This document shows, one piece after another, positions 1 through 6,249 of a stretch of DNA of 6,286 nucleotides (position 1 is the stretch's first letter; each line of letters starts with the position of its first letter). Source of the stretch: Paracoccaceae bacterium (GTDB lineage Bacteria > Pseudomonadota > Alphaproteobacteria > Rhodobacterales > Rhodobacteraceae); assembly GCA_007119835.1 (NCBI GenBank), contig SKOX01000184.1:1-6286 (forward strand), written 5' to 3'. The translations under genes were made by a program, and so were the position numbers. Under the pieces are notes generated by a model that saw only the letters and a list, made by a program, of their open reading frames with translations, ran no database searches and was not told the origin of the DNA.

Positions 1-118
1 CAGGGTCTGCTCAGGCTGCCCGGCAGCGCTTTCAGCCGACGCGCTCGCTCTTCGCCACGAGGTCGCCCGCGCAAGGAAGGATAGCACCAGACGCAACCAG
101 GGTCTTGTCGATCACATC
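1..118. other. unassigned flank next to IS256 remnant
   Basis: This stretch lies beyond the point where similarity to the IS256-type transposase stops. The minus-strand frame runs on from the transposase as a 28-residue tail ending at a TGA at 32-34. That tail does not look like the family's C-terminus and uses more T-ending codons than the part before it. It is probably foreign to the transposase and marks a deletion or rearrangement junction near 118. No other gene, terminal repeat or RNA was recognised here, and the window edge prevents further reading. Confidence 0.5.
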
Positions 119-577
119 CGTCGTCCGCGCCGACTTCCACTGCGACGGGTCGAGGCGGGCGAAGGTGAACAGCCGGTCGCCGGCCTCTTCGAGGCTGCCG
201 GCGACCGCAGGGCACTTCAGCCGCCATTTGCGCAGGAACGCCTTGTGGCGCGCCTCGATCTGCGCCTTCGTCTTGGCATAGACCATGTCGCGGTAGGCCT
301 CGGTGATCTCGTCGTGCAGCGCCTTCGGCGCGTGGGCGAGCAGGTTGCGGTGCTTGTGCACCGTGCAGCGCTGGACCGGCGCCTCGGGCCACAGCTCGGT
401 CAGCGCCGCCTCGAGGCCCGGAGCGCCGTCGACGATGACGAAGTCCGGCGCTTTCAGGCCACGGGCATCGAGGTCGCCGAGAAACGCCCGCCACGCCGCC
501 GTGCTCTCCCCGCCCATGTTCCGGATCGCCAGCAGGACCTTCTGCCCGTCCCGGCGCACGCCGATCGCCGCGAGCAC
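32..577 (-). pseudogene. IS256-family (mutator type) transposase, internal remnant
   Basis: A full-length enzyme would be a DDE transposase of roughly 400 residues that cuts and joins insertion-sequence ends. Here only a central block survives, about 153 residues (577 down to about 119), reading GVRRDGQKV, GGESTAAWRAFL, VIVDGAPGLEAAL, QRCTVHKHRNLLAH, KAFLRKWRLKCPAV and SQWKSARTT. These are typical of the IS256 group, from memory of the family. The Asp in VIVDGAP (residue 50 of this frame) should be the second catalytic Asp, and CTVH is the C-x2-H signature that follows it. The first catalytic Asp lies upstream and is missing. The catalytic Glu should fall in a TTNAIE-like motif just after the surviving block; the sequence reads TTDVID and then loses similarity. 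The GTG at 577 is only the edge of the open frame, not a real start. The element is inactive, and no terminal inverted repeats were seen. Confidence 0.88.
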
Positions 578-846
578 CGAGATCGCTCGGGTTGTGCCCC
601 TTCTGGTGGTGTAGGAGGCCGCGCGCGGAGCCCTTGGCGTAGCGCAGCGAGCGGCCAGGGGCGACGTTGGGCGGCCAGCCAGGCCTGGATCCCGCGCCAG
701 TCGCCCGCTTCGATCGCCTCCTCCGCCCGTTCCCCGAGAGGTTCGAGAAAGCCACGCACATCCTGGGCGTCAAGCGCCGCGTCCTGTGCCTGGGCCGCGC
801 TGCCCGCGACGATCAACACGGCCAGGCTGCCTGCGAAGCGTCTCAT
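578..846 (-). pseudogene. exported protein, frameshifted and truncated by IS remnant
   Basis: The start is an ATG at 846-844, chosen because a good ribosome binding site precedes it and a textbook Sec signal peptide follows: MRRF, a hydrophobic core, then AQAQ with likely cleavage after the AQA. The mature part (DAALDAQDVRGFLEPL, then EEAIEAGDWRGIQAWLAA) is acidic and helical. It resembles small periplasmic proteins of unknown function in alphaproteobacteria. At 669-671 (GGG on the plus strand) the frame changes. The zero frame becomes rich in A- and T-ending codons, whereas the +1 frame continues as NVAPGRSLRYAKG with almost all codons ending in G or C. An extra base there, real or a sequencing error, explains this. 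The coding signal in the shifted frame reaches about 579, where transposase sequence begins. Function unknown. It diverges from the transporter operon with about 330 bp between the two starts. Confidence 0.65.
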
Positions 847-853
847 CCCGAGC

Positions 854-861
854 CCTTTCCT
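854..861 (-). promoter_or_regulatory. ribosome binding site of the exported-protein pseudogene
   Basis: On the minus strand the sequence AGGAAAGG lies 7 nt before the ATG at 846. It decides the start against an in-frame upstream ATG near 933, which would place 29 polar residues ahead of the signal peptide. Confidence 0.7.
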
Positions 862-961
862 GTTTTCGGAAATCGCAGAAAGCGAACCGACGCCTCGGCG
901 AATCGTTCCACTGCCGCACCGGGATCCGACCACTTCCCAGCCTCCGGACCGACGCGCAGGG

Positions 962-980
962 CGCCGGACGCCGGACGCCG
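962..980. repeat. short tandem repeat, CGCCGGA x 2.7
   Basis: Two full copies and a 5-base partial copy of CGCCGGA follow one another. It is short enough to be a chance product of a GC-rich spacer; no function is claimed. Confidence 0.55.
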
Positions 981-1083
981 TGCCCCGGAGCGGTCATTCC
1001 GAAGGCGTGCCAACCGATCAGCAGGCAGGCGCACACCCCGGCACGGACCAGTCAGCGTGCCCTGCGCGCAATCATCCGGTCTG

Positions 1084-1093
1084 CGCACGTGCG
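1084..1093. promoter_or_regulatory. perfect 10-bp palindrome, possible operator
   Basis: CGCACGTGCG reads the same on both strands. It sits 81 bp before the start codon of the solute-binding protein gene, where an operator for the operon could lie. No regulator gene is present in the window and no second copy was found, so a role as an operator is only a guess. Confidence 0.25.
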
Positions 1094-1161
1094 TTCTCGA
1101 ACCCGTCTCAGGAGTTGCGTGGCGCGTCACTCTGGGCCAAGGGTAAGGGATGCAGATCATG

Positions 1162-1167
1162 AAGGAG
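1162..1167 (+). promoter_or_regulatory. ribosome binding site of the solute-binding protein gene
   Basis: AAGGAG ends 7 nt before the ATG at 1175. This strong site fixes the start of the first gene of the operon, and the Tat-type signal begins correctly from it. Confidence 0.85.
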
Positions 1168-1174
1168 CGGTCGA

Positions 1175-2767
1175 ATGTCGAGAGAACTGAGCTACCTCAG
1201 CCGCCTGGTGGCGAAGGGCCGGCTCGACCGGCGCGCGTTCCTCGGGCGCGCCGTGGCGCTCGGCGTCGGAGCCGGCTTTGCCAACACCATGCTCGCACGA
1301 GCGGTCCGGGCGGAGGGGCCCGTCCGCGGCGGCGCGCTCCGCATGGGGCTCTCCGGCGGCGAGTCCACCAACAGCCTCGACCCCGCGACCTGGCTGACGC
1401 AGGTGCCGCAGAATTTCGGCATGACGTGGGGCGAGACGCTCGTGGTGCAGTCCGCCGAGGACGGCTCGGCCCGGCCGCTGCTCGCGGAAAGCTGGGAGGC
1501 ATCCGACGATGCCGTTGAATGGCGCTTCCGGATCCGGCAGGGCGTCACCTTCCACAACGGCCAGGAGATGACGCCGGAGGACGTGGCCCAGACGATCCGC
1601 CGCCACTCCGACGAGGACACCCAGTCGGCGGCCTACGGCATCCTGACCGACATCGAGGAGATCTCCGTCGACGGTCGCGACGTCGTCTTCCGCCTCGCGC
1701 GCGGCAATGCCGACCTGCCGTATCTGCTCACCGACTACCACCTCGTCATCCAGCCGAACGGCGGCTTCGACGGCCCTGCGGCGGGGATCGGCACCGGCCC
1801 CTACAAGGTCGAAGTCAACGAGCCCGGCGTCCGCCATGTCGGACTGCGCTACGACGGTTACTGGCGCGACGATGTTGGCCACGTCGACAGCGTCGAGATC
1901 ATCGTGATGAACGACGCCACCGCGCGCATGTCGGCGCTGCAGGCAGGCCAGGTCCACATCATCAACCGCGTCGAGCCCCGCACGGTAGACCTCCTCGCCC
2001 GCGCGCCCGGCGTGGTGATCGAATCCGTCCCGTCGAAGGGCCACTACGTCTTCGTCATGCACTGCGACACGGCGCCGTTCGACAACCCGGACGTCCGCAT
2101 GGCGCTCAAGCTCGCCATCGACCGCGAGCAGATGATCACCCAGATCCTCCAGGGCCACGGTTCGGTGGGCAACGACTTTCCCATCAACGAGGCCTATGCG
2201 CTCTACCCGCAGGGCATCGAGCAGCGCGCCTACGATCCCGACGAGGCCCGCCACTACTACGAGCGCTCGGGCCACTCCGGCCCGATCGTGCTCCGCACCG
2301 CCGACGTCGCCTTCCCCGGTGCCGTCGACGCCGCCCTCCTCTATGCGCAGCAGGCCCAGGCGGCGGGCATCAACATCCAGGTCCAGCGCGAGCCGGGCGA
2401 CGGCTACTGGACCGAAGTGTGGAACGCGCAGCCGTTCTGCGCCTCCTACTGGGGCGGCCGCCCGACGCAGGACGCGATGTATTCCACCGCCTACATCTCC
2501 TCGGCCGAGTGGAACGACACCCGCTTCAAGCGGGAGGATTTCGACGAGACCATCTTCGAGGCCCGTGCCGAGCTCGACGAGAACCGCCGGGCCGAGCTCT
2601 ACCGCGATGCGGCCCACATGGTCCGCGACGACGGCGGCCTCATTCTGCCGATGTTCAACAACTTCCTCGACGGCCGCCGCGAGGACGTCCAGGGCTGGGT
2701 GGCCGACCCGAACCACGAGACGTCGAACCTCCGCGCCGCATCGCGGGTCTGGCTGAATTCGGCCTGA
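1175..2767 (+). CDS. ABC transporter solute-binding protein, family 5 (peptide/nickel/opine type)
   Basis: 530 residues, a normal length for SBP family 5 (DppA/OppA-like). It would capture a solute in the periplasm and deliver it to the permeases encoded downstream. The N-terminus carries a twin-arginine type signal: DRRAFLG at 18-24, a hydrophobic stretch at about 26-45, and likely cleavage after VRA at 44-46. There is no lipobox cysteine, so a soluble periplasmic protein is expected. Family landmarks are RGGALRMGL at 51-59, NSLDPATW at 66-73, LAESWEAS at 103-110, the RIRQGVTFHNGQEMTPEDV block at 119-137, GTGPYKVE at 206-213 and NPDVRMALKLAIDREQ at 304-319. A late aromatic region, GYWTEVW at 410-416 and ASYWGGRPTQD at 423-433, probably lines the ligand pocket. 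It closely resembles a Tat-exported subgroup common in alphaproteobacteria whose substrates are mostly untested. First gene of a four-gene operon. Family assignment is firm; the substrate is unknown. Confidence 0.95.
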   Translation: MSRELSYLSRLVAKGRLDRRAFLGRAVALGVGAGFANTMLARAVRAEGPVRGGALRMGLSGGESTNSLDPATWLTQVPQNFGMTWGETLVVQSAEDGSARPLLAESWEASDDAVEWRFRIRQGVTFHNGQEMTPEDVAQTIRRHSDEDTQSAAYGILTDIEEISVDGRDVVFRLARGNADLPYLLTDYHLVIQPNGGFDGPAAGIGTGPYKVEVNEPGVRHVGLRYDGYWRDDVGHVDSVEIIVMNDATARMSALQAGQVHIINRVEPRTVDLLARAPGVVIESVPSKGHYVFVMHCDTAPFDNPDVRMALKLAIDREQMITQILQGHGSVGNDFPINEAYALYPQGIEQRAYDPDEARHYYERSGHSGPIVLRTADVAFPGAVDAALLYAQQAQAAGINIQVQREPGDGYWTEVWNAQPFCASYWGGRPTQDAMYSTAYISSAEWNDTRFKREDFDETIFEARAELDENRRAELYRDAAHMVRDDGGLILPMFNNFLDGRREDVQGWVADPNHETSNLRAASRVWLNSA

Positions 2768-2775
2768 CGGAAGGC

Positions 2776-3738
2776 GTGCGGCGCTTCCCCCTTCTGACCC
2801 TGATCGCCCAGCGCATCGCGCTGGGCGTCCTCCTGCTCTGGGCCGTCTCAGTCCTGATCTTCGTCGGCACCATGATCCTGCCCGGCGACGTCGCCCAGGC
2901 GATCCTCGGCCAGGCCGCGACGGAGCAGGCCCTCCACAACCTCCGGCTCGAGCTCGGCCTCTACGACCCGCCCCACATCCGCTACCTCGACTGGCTGTGG
3001 GGCGTCCTGCAGGGCGATCTCGGCCAGTCGCTGACCAACCGGGCCGACATCGCGACCTCGATCGGCCGGCGCCTTTCCAACACCCTGTTCCTCGCCGCCT
3101 GCGCCGCGATTGTCGCCGTCCCCCTCGCGCTCCTGCTCGGCCTCCTCGCCGTGCGCTACCAGGGCCGCTGGCCCGACCGCGTCATCTCCGGCACCACCCT
3201 GACCGCAATCTCGCTGCCCGAATTCTTCATCGGCTACCTGCTGATCTACTTCGTCGCGGTCCAGCTCGGCTGGTTTCCCTCCTTCTCCACCGTCCATGCC
3301 GGCATGACCCTCGGCCAGCGTCTCGAGGCCATCGCGCTTCCCGTCGCCACCCTCACCCTCGTCGTCCTCGCCCACATGATGCGCATGACCCGCGCCGCGA
3401 TCCTCAACGTCATGCAGTCGCCCTACATCGAGACGGCCGAGCTCAAGGGCCTGCGCCGCTTCGACATCATCCGCCGTCACGCCCTGCCGAACGCCGTCGC
3501 CCCCATCGTCAACGTGGTGACGATCAACCTCGCCTACCTCATCGTCGGCGTCGTCGTCGTGGAGGTGATCTTCGTCTACCCCGGCATGGGCCAGTATCTC
3601 GTCGACCACGTCGCCCGCCGCGACGTGCCGGTGATCCAGGCGACCGCCCTGATCTTCGCCGCCGTCTATATCGGCCTCAACCTCGTCGCCGACATCGTCT
3701 CGATCCTCGCCAATCCGCGCCTGAGGCACCCGCGATGA
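2776..3738 (+). CDS. ABC transporter permease, DppB/OppB type
   Basis: An inner-membrane permease of 320 residues forming half of the import channel. The hydrophobic N-terminal segment at about 10-33 is followed by ILPGDVAQAILGQ at 34-46 and by LGLYDPP at 60-66, landmarks of the DppB N-terminal domain. Further membrane segments lie near 102-126, 142-166, 185-203, 240-265 and 285-312. The cytoplasmic coupling (EAA) loop is at 217-243, reading YIETAELKGL, then RRHALPNAVAP, and docks onto an ATPase domain. FVYPGMGQYLVDHV at 266-279 is also typical. The GTG at 2776 is the only plausible start before the first membrane segment. It begins 8 nt after the binding-protein stop and has only a poorly spaced GGAAGG just before it, so translation is probably coupled to the upstream gene. 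The frame stays open far upstream inside the binding-protein gene, but that part is arginine-rich shadow sequence. The stop overlaps the next start (ATGA). Confidence 0.92.
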   Translation: MRRFPLLTLIAQRIALGVLLLWAVSVLIFVGTMILPGDVAQAILGQAATEQALHNLRLELGLYDPPHIRYLDWLWGVLQGDLGQSLTNRADIATSIGRRLSNTLFLAACAAIVAVPLALLLGLLAVRYQGRWPDRVISGTTLTAISLPEFFIGYLLIYFVAVQLGWFPSFSTVHAGMTLGQRLEAIALPVATLTLVVLAHMMRMTRAAILNVMQSPYIETAELKGLRRFDIIRRHALPNAVAPIVNVVTINLAYLIVGVVVVEVIFVYPGMGQYLVDHVARRDVPVIQATALIFAAVYIGLNLVADIVSILANPRLRHPR

Positions 3739-4550
3739 GGATGCCGCTGACAGCGGCGATCGGCCTCGTCGTCACCGTCACGATCCTCGCCGCGGCGATC
3801 CTCGCCCCCTGGGTCGCCCCCTACGGCCAGGGCCAGATCGTCGGGGTGGTCTGGGGCGAGCGTTCCCCTGAATTCCTGCTCGGGACCGACAACCTCGGCC
3901 GCGACATCCTCTCGCGCCTGATCTGGGGTGCCCAGACCACGCTGCTGATCGCGGGCCTTGCCACCGCCCTTGCGTTCACCCTGGGCTCCATCCTCGGCTT
4001 TTTCGCCGCCGTCTGGGGCGGCTGGGTCGACATGGGGCTGTCGCGCATGATCGACCTCCTGATGTCAATCCCGACCCTGATCTTCGCCCTCGTCATCCTC
4101 TCGGTGGTACCCTCCACCATCCCCCTCCTGATCGTCGTCATGGGCGTGCTCGACTCCACCCGCGTCTTCCGACTTTCCCGCGCCGTCGCCGCCGACATCG
4201 CGGTCATGGACTACGTCGAGGCCGCCCGCCTCCGCGGCGAGGGCCGCGCATGGATCGTCTTCCGCGAGATCCTGCCCAACGCCCTCGCCCCCCTCGTGGC
4301 CGAGCTCGGCCTGCGCTTCATCTTCGCCGTCCTCTTCCTCTCCTCGCTCTCCTTCCTCGGCCTGGGCGTCCAGCCGCCGGACGCCGACTGGGGCTCGATG
4401 GTGCGCGAGAACCGCGAGGGCATCGTCTTCGGCGTCCCGGCCGCGCTCCTGCCCGCCGGGGCCATCGCCGCCCTCGCCATCTCCGTCAATCTCGTGGCGG
4501 ACTGGGCGCTGAAGCGCACCGCAAGCCTGAGGGGCGCGCGCGGTGTCTGA
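3735..4550 (+). CDS. ABC transporter permease, DppC/OppC type
   Basis: A 271-residue inner-membrane permease, partner of the preceding DppB-type protein. The first membrane segment is at about 7-28. The DppC signature follows: LLGTDNLGRDILSRLIWGA at 48-66. Membrane segments lie near 68-95, 108-126, 128-138 and 190-212. The EAA coupling loop is at 159-186 (DYVEAARLRGEG, then REILPNALAP). LSFLGLGVQPPDADWGSMV at 205-223 is a strong family mark, and a last segment covers 234-256. It is slightly short for the family because the N-terminal part is reduced. The ATG at 3735 overlaps the previous stop by four bases and has GAGG at 3723-3726, 8 nt upstream. A second ATG two codons later is an alternative start. 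The gene end overlaps the ATPase gene by 8 nt. No sign of damage. Confidence 0.93.
   Translation: MRMPLTAAIGLVVTVTILAAAILAPWVAPYGQGQIVGVVWGERSPEFLLGTDNLGRDILSRLIWGAQTTLLIAGLATALAFTLGSILGFFAAVWGGWVDMGLSRMIDLLMSIPTLIFALVILSVVPSTIPLLIVVMGVLDSTRVFRLSRAVAADIAVMDYVEAARLRGEGRAWIVFREILPNALAPLVAELGLRFIFAVLFLSSLSFLGLGVQPPDADWGSMVRENREGIVFGVPAALLPAGAIAALAISVNLVADWALKRTASLRGARGV
4529..4534 (+). promoter_or_regulatory. ribosome binding site supporting the GTG start of the ATPase gene
   Basis: GAGGGG lies 8 nt before the GTG at 4543, inside the end of the DppC-type gene. It supports the GTG as the start and a translational overlap of 8 nt. Confidence 0.65.
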
Positions 4551-6168
4551 GCCCCTCCTCACCATCGAGAACCTCCGCATCGCGGCCGCCGGCCGCGCGC
4601 CCGGCGAGAAGCCCCGGCAAGTCATCCTTGTCGACGGCATCTCCCTCACGCTCGCCCGCGGCGAAGTCATGGGCCTCATCGGCGAGTCCGGTGCTGGGAA
4701 ATCCACCGTCGGCCTCGCCGCCCTCGGCTATGGCCGCGAAAGCGCCGCCATCACCGGCGGCACCGTCCGGCTCGACGGACACGACCTCGTCGCCGCCGGC
4801 CCGGGCGAGCTTCGCCGCATCCGCGGCCGCACCGTCACCTATGTCGCGCAATCGGCCGCCGCCGCCTTCAACCCCGCCCACCGCCTGATCGACCAGGTCG
4901 TCGAGGCGACGGTGCACCACGGCATCCTCCCCCGCCGCCGCGCCGAGGACCGCGCGCGGCAGCTCTTCGCCAAGCTCGGCCTCCCCGAGCCCGAGACCAT
5001 CGGAAACCGCTACCCACACCAGGTCTCCGGCGGCCAGCTCCAGCGCGCCATGACCGCCATGGCCCTGTGCCCGAAGCCCGCCCTCATCGTCTTCGACGAG
5101 CCCACCACCGCGCTCGACGTCACCACCCAGATGGGCGTCCTGCGCGCCATCAAGACCGCCATTGCCGAAACCGGCGTCGCCGCCCTCTACATCACCCACG
5201 ACCTCGCCGTGGTCGCCCAGGTCGCCGACCGCATCACCGTGCTCCGCGACGGCAAGGTCGTCGAGACCGGCGAGACAGCCCAGATCATCGCCGCCCCGCG
5301 CGAGGACTACACCCGCGCGCTCGTCTCCGTCCGCCAGGTCGCCCGCGAGCCGCGCTCGCTCCTGCCGCCCGTCCTCCGCATCGAGGGCGTGACTGCCGCC
5401 TACCGCGGCGGCCCGACCATCCTGGACACCGTCACGACCGAGGTCGCCGCCGGCCGCACGCTCGCCGTGGTCGGCGAGAGCGGCTCGGGCAAGTCCACCC
5501 TCGCCCGGGTCGTCACCGGCCTGCTGTCGCCGTCCGAAGGCCACATCTCCTTCGAGGGCCGCCGCCTCGCCCCCCGCCTCGCGGATCGCCCGCGCGAGGA
5601 CCTGCGCGCCATCCAGATGATCTACCAGATGGCCGACACCGCGATGAACCCGCGCCAGAGCGTAGAGACCATCATCGGCCGCCCGCTGTCGTTCTACTTC
5701 GGGATGCGCGGCCGCGCCCGCCGCGAGCGCGTGCAGGAACTCCTCGACGCGATCGAGCTCGGCGACGGCTTCGCCGGGCGCTACCCGGCGGAGCTCTCCG
5801 GCGGGCAGAAGCAGCGCGTCGCTATCGCCCGCGCCCTCGCGGCCCGCCCCAAGCTCGTGATCTGCGACGAGGTGACGAGCGCCCTCGATCCACTCGTGGC
5901 CGACGGTATCCTGAAGCTTCTCCAGCGGCTGCAGGAGCGGGAGGACGTGGCCTACCTCTTCATCACCCACGACCTCGCCACCGTCCGGGTGATCGCCGAT
6001 ACGATCGCCGTCATGCACCGCGGCGAAGTGGTCCGGCAGGGCCCGAAGCAGGCCGTGCTGTCGCCACCCTTCGACTCCTACACCGAGATCCTGCTCGCTT
6101 CCGCCCCCGAGATGCGTCCCGGCTGGCTCGAGGAGGCCGAGCAGATCCGTGCAGCGCGCGTAAGCTGA
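4543..6168 (+). CDS. ABC transporter ATP-binding protein with two fused ATPase domains (DppD-DppF type)
   Basis: 541 residues, about twice a single ATPase subunit. It would hydrolyse ATP on the cytoplasmic face of the membrane to power import through the two permeases. Domain 1 (about 5-262): Walker [10 protein letters not shown] at 47-55, Q-loop Gln103 in YVAQS, signature VSGGQLQR at 161-168, Walker B LIVFDEP at 181-187, H-loop His219. Domain 2 (about 277-520): Walker [10 protein letters not shown] at 311-319, Q-loop Gln362 in YQMAD, signature LSGGQKQR at 418-425, Walker B LVICDEV at 438-444, H-loop His476. Both sites keep their catalytic Glu (186 and 443), so both look active. A short linker near 263-276 joins the domains. 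The cysteine-bearing C-terminal extension found in many oligopeptide ATPases is absent; the only cysteines are 176 and 441. The last three codons overlap a possible IS66-type end starting at 6160, so the native C-terminus may have been a few residues different. Last gene of the operon. Confidence 0.95.
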   Translation: MSEPLLTIENLRIAAAGRAPGEKPRQVILVDGISLTLARGEVMGLIGESGAGKSTVGLAALGYGRESAAITGGTVRLDGHDLVAAGPGELRRIRGRTVTYVAQSAAAAFNPAHRLIDQVVEATVHHGILPRRRAEDRARQLFAKLGLPEPETIGNRYPHQVSGGQLQRAMTAMALCPKPALIVFDEPTTALDVTTQMGVLRAIKTAIAETGVAALYITHDLAVVAQVADRITVLRDGKVVETGETAQIIAAPREDYTRALVSVRQVAREPRSLLPPVLRIEGVTAAYRGGPTILDTVTTEVAAGRTLAVVGESGSGKSTLARVVTGLLSPSEGHISFEGRRLAPRLADRPREDLRAIQMIYQMADTAMNPRQSVETIIGRPLSFYFGMRGRARRERVQELLDAIELGDGFAGRYPAELSGGQKQRVAIARALAARPKLVICDEVTSALDPLVADGILKLLQRLQEREDVAYLFITHDLATVRVIADTIAVMHRGEVVRQGPKQAVLSPPFDSYTEILLASAPEMRPGWLEEAEQIRAARVS

Positions 6169-6215
6169 AGGGTAACGGCCCGGTTGTGACCGCCTTCTGA
6201 AGGTGCGCGATCAGA

Positions 6216-6249
6216 CCTATCCTCCCCTTGTCGTGGCTTGGGGGATAGG
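6216..6249 (+). repeat. imperfect inverted repeat / hairpin downstream of the operon
   Basis: CCTATCC at 6216-6222 pairs with GGATAGG at 6243-6249. After one unpaired T, CCC at 6224-6226 pairs with GGG at 6240-6242, leaving a loop of about 13 nt. No run of T follows, so it is not a classical intrinsic terminator. Its right arm contains the purine-rich bases just before the ATG at 6250, so it could hide a ribosome binding site in mRNA. It could also slow or end transcription of the operon. Confidence 0.5.

Larger units (their letters stand above)
862..1160. other. intergenic region between divergent genes
   Basis: About 300 bp without a supported gene. Open frames exist on both strands but are arginine- and proline-rich, match no family I know, and lack ribosome binding sites, as expected of high-GC noncoding DNA. 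Promoters for the transporter operon (rightward) and for the broken exported-protein gene (leftward) should lie here. No convincing -35/-10 pair for the main sigma factor could be read. The only structured elements seen are a 7-bp tandem repeat and a 10-bp palindrome, listed separately. Confidence 0.6.

Noticed and set aside
1100..1150. Sigma-70 promoter with TTGCGT near 1115
   Set aside because: No acceptable -10 hexamer lies 16-18 bp downstream, so a promoter call would be a guess.
245..1162. 305-codon plus-strand frame through the left region
   Set aside because: It runs antisense to the transposase remnant and the signal-peptide gene, has arginine-rich composition and no known domain.
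1150..1518. ATG at 1150 opening a 122-codon frame that overlaps the binding-protein gene
   Set aside because: It is out of frame with the binding protein, reads as arginine-rich shadow and has a poorer ribosome binding site than the ATG at 1175.
1157..2716. 519-codon open frame on the minus strand, antisense to the binding-protein gene
   Set aside because: It is the reverse shadow of a gene with strong G/C-ending codons. The translation is rich in V, D, G, R, E and A, has no recognisable domain and no ribosome binding site.
1519..2775. Long in-frame extension of the DppB-type permease back into the binding-protein gene
   Set aside because: The part before 2776 is arginine- and proline-rich frame-shadow sequence; permease similarity and the first membrane segment begin just after the GTG at 2776.
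2997..3734. In-frame extension of the DppC-type permease back into the DppB-type gene
   Set aside because: The translation there is arginine- and proline-rich shadow; the ATG at 3735 has a suitable GAGG and starts directly before the first membrane segment.
4486..6018. 510-codon open frame on the minus strand, antisense to the ATPase gene
   Set aside because: Same shadow effect; the plus strand carries every ABC ATPase motif, while the minus translation is low-complexity and matches nothing.
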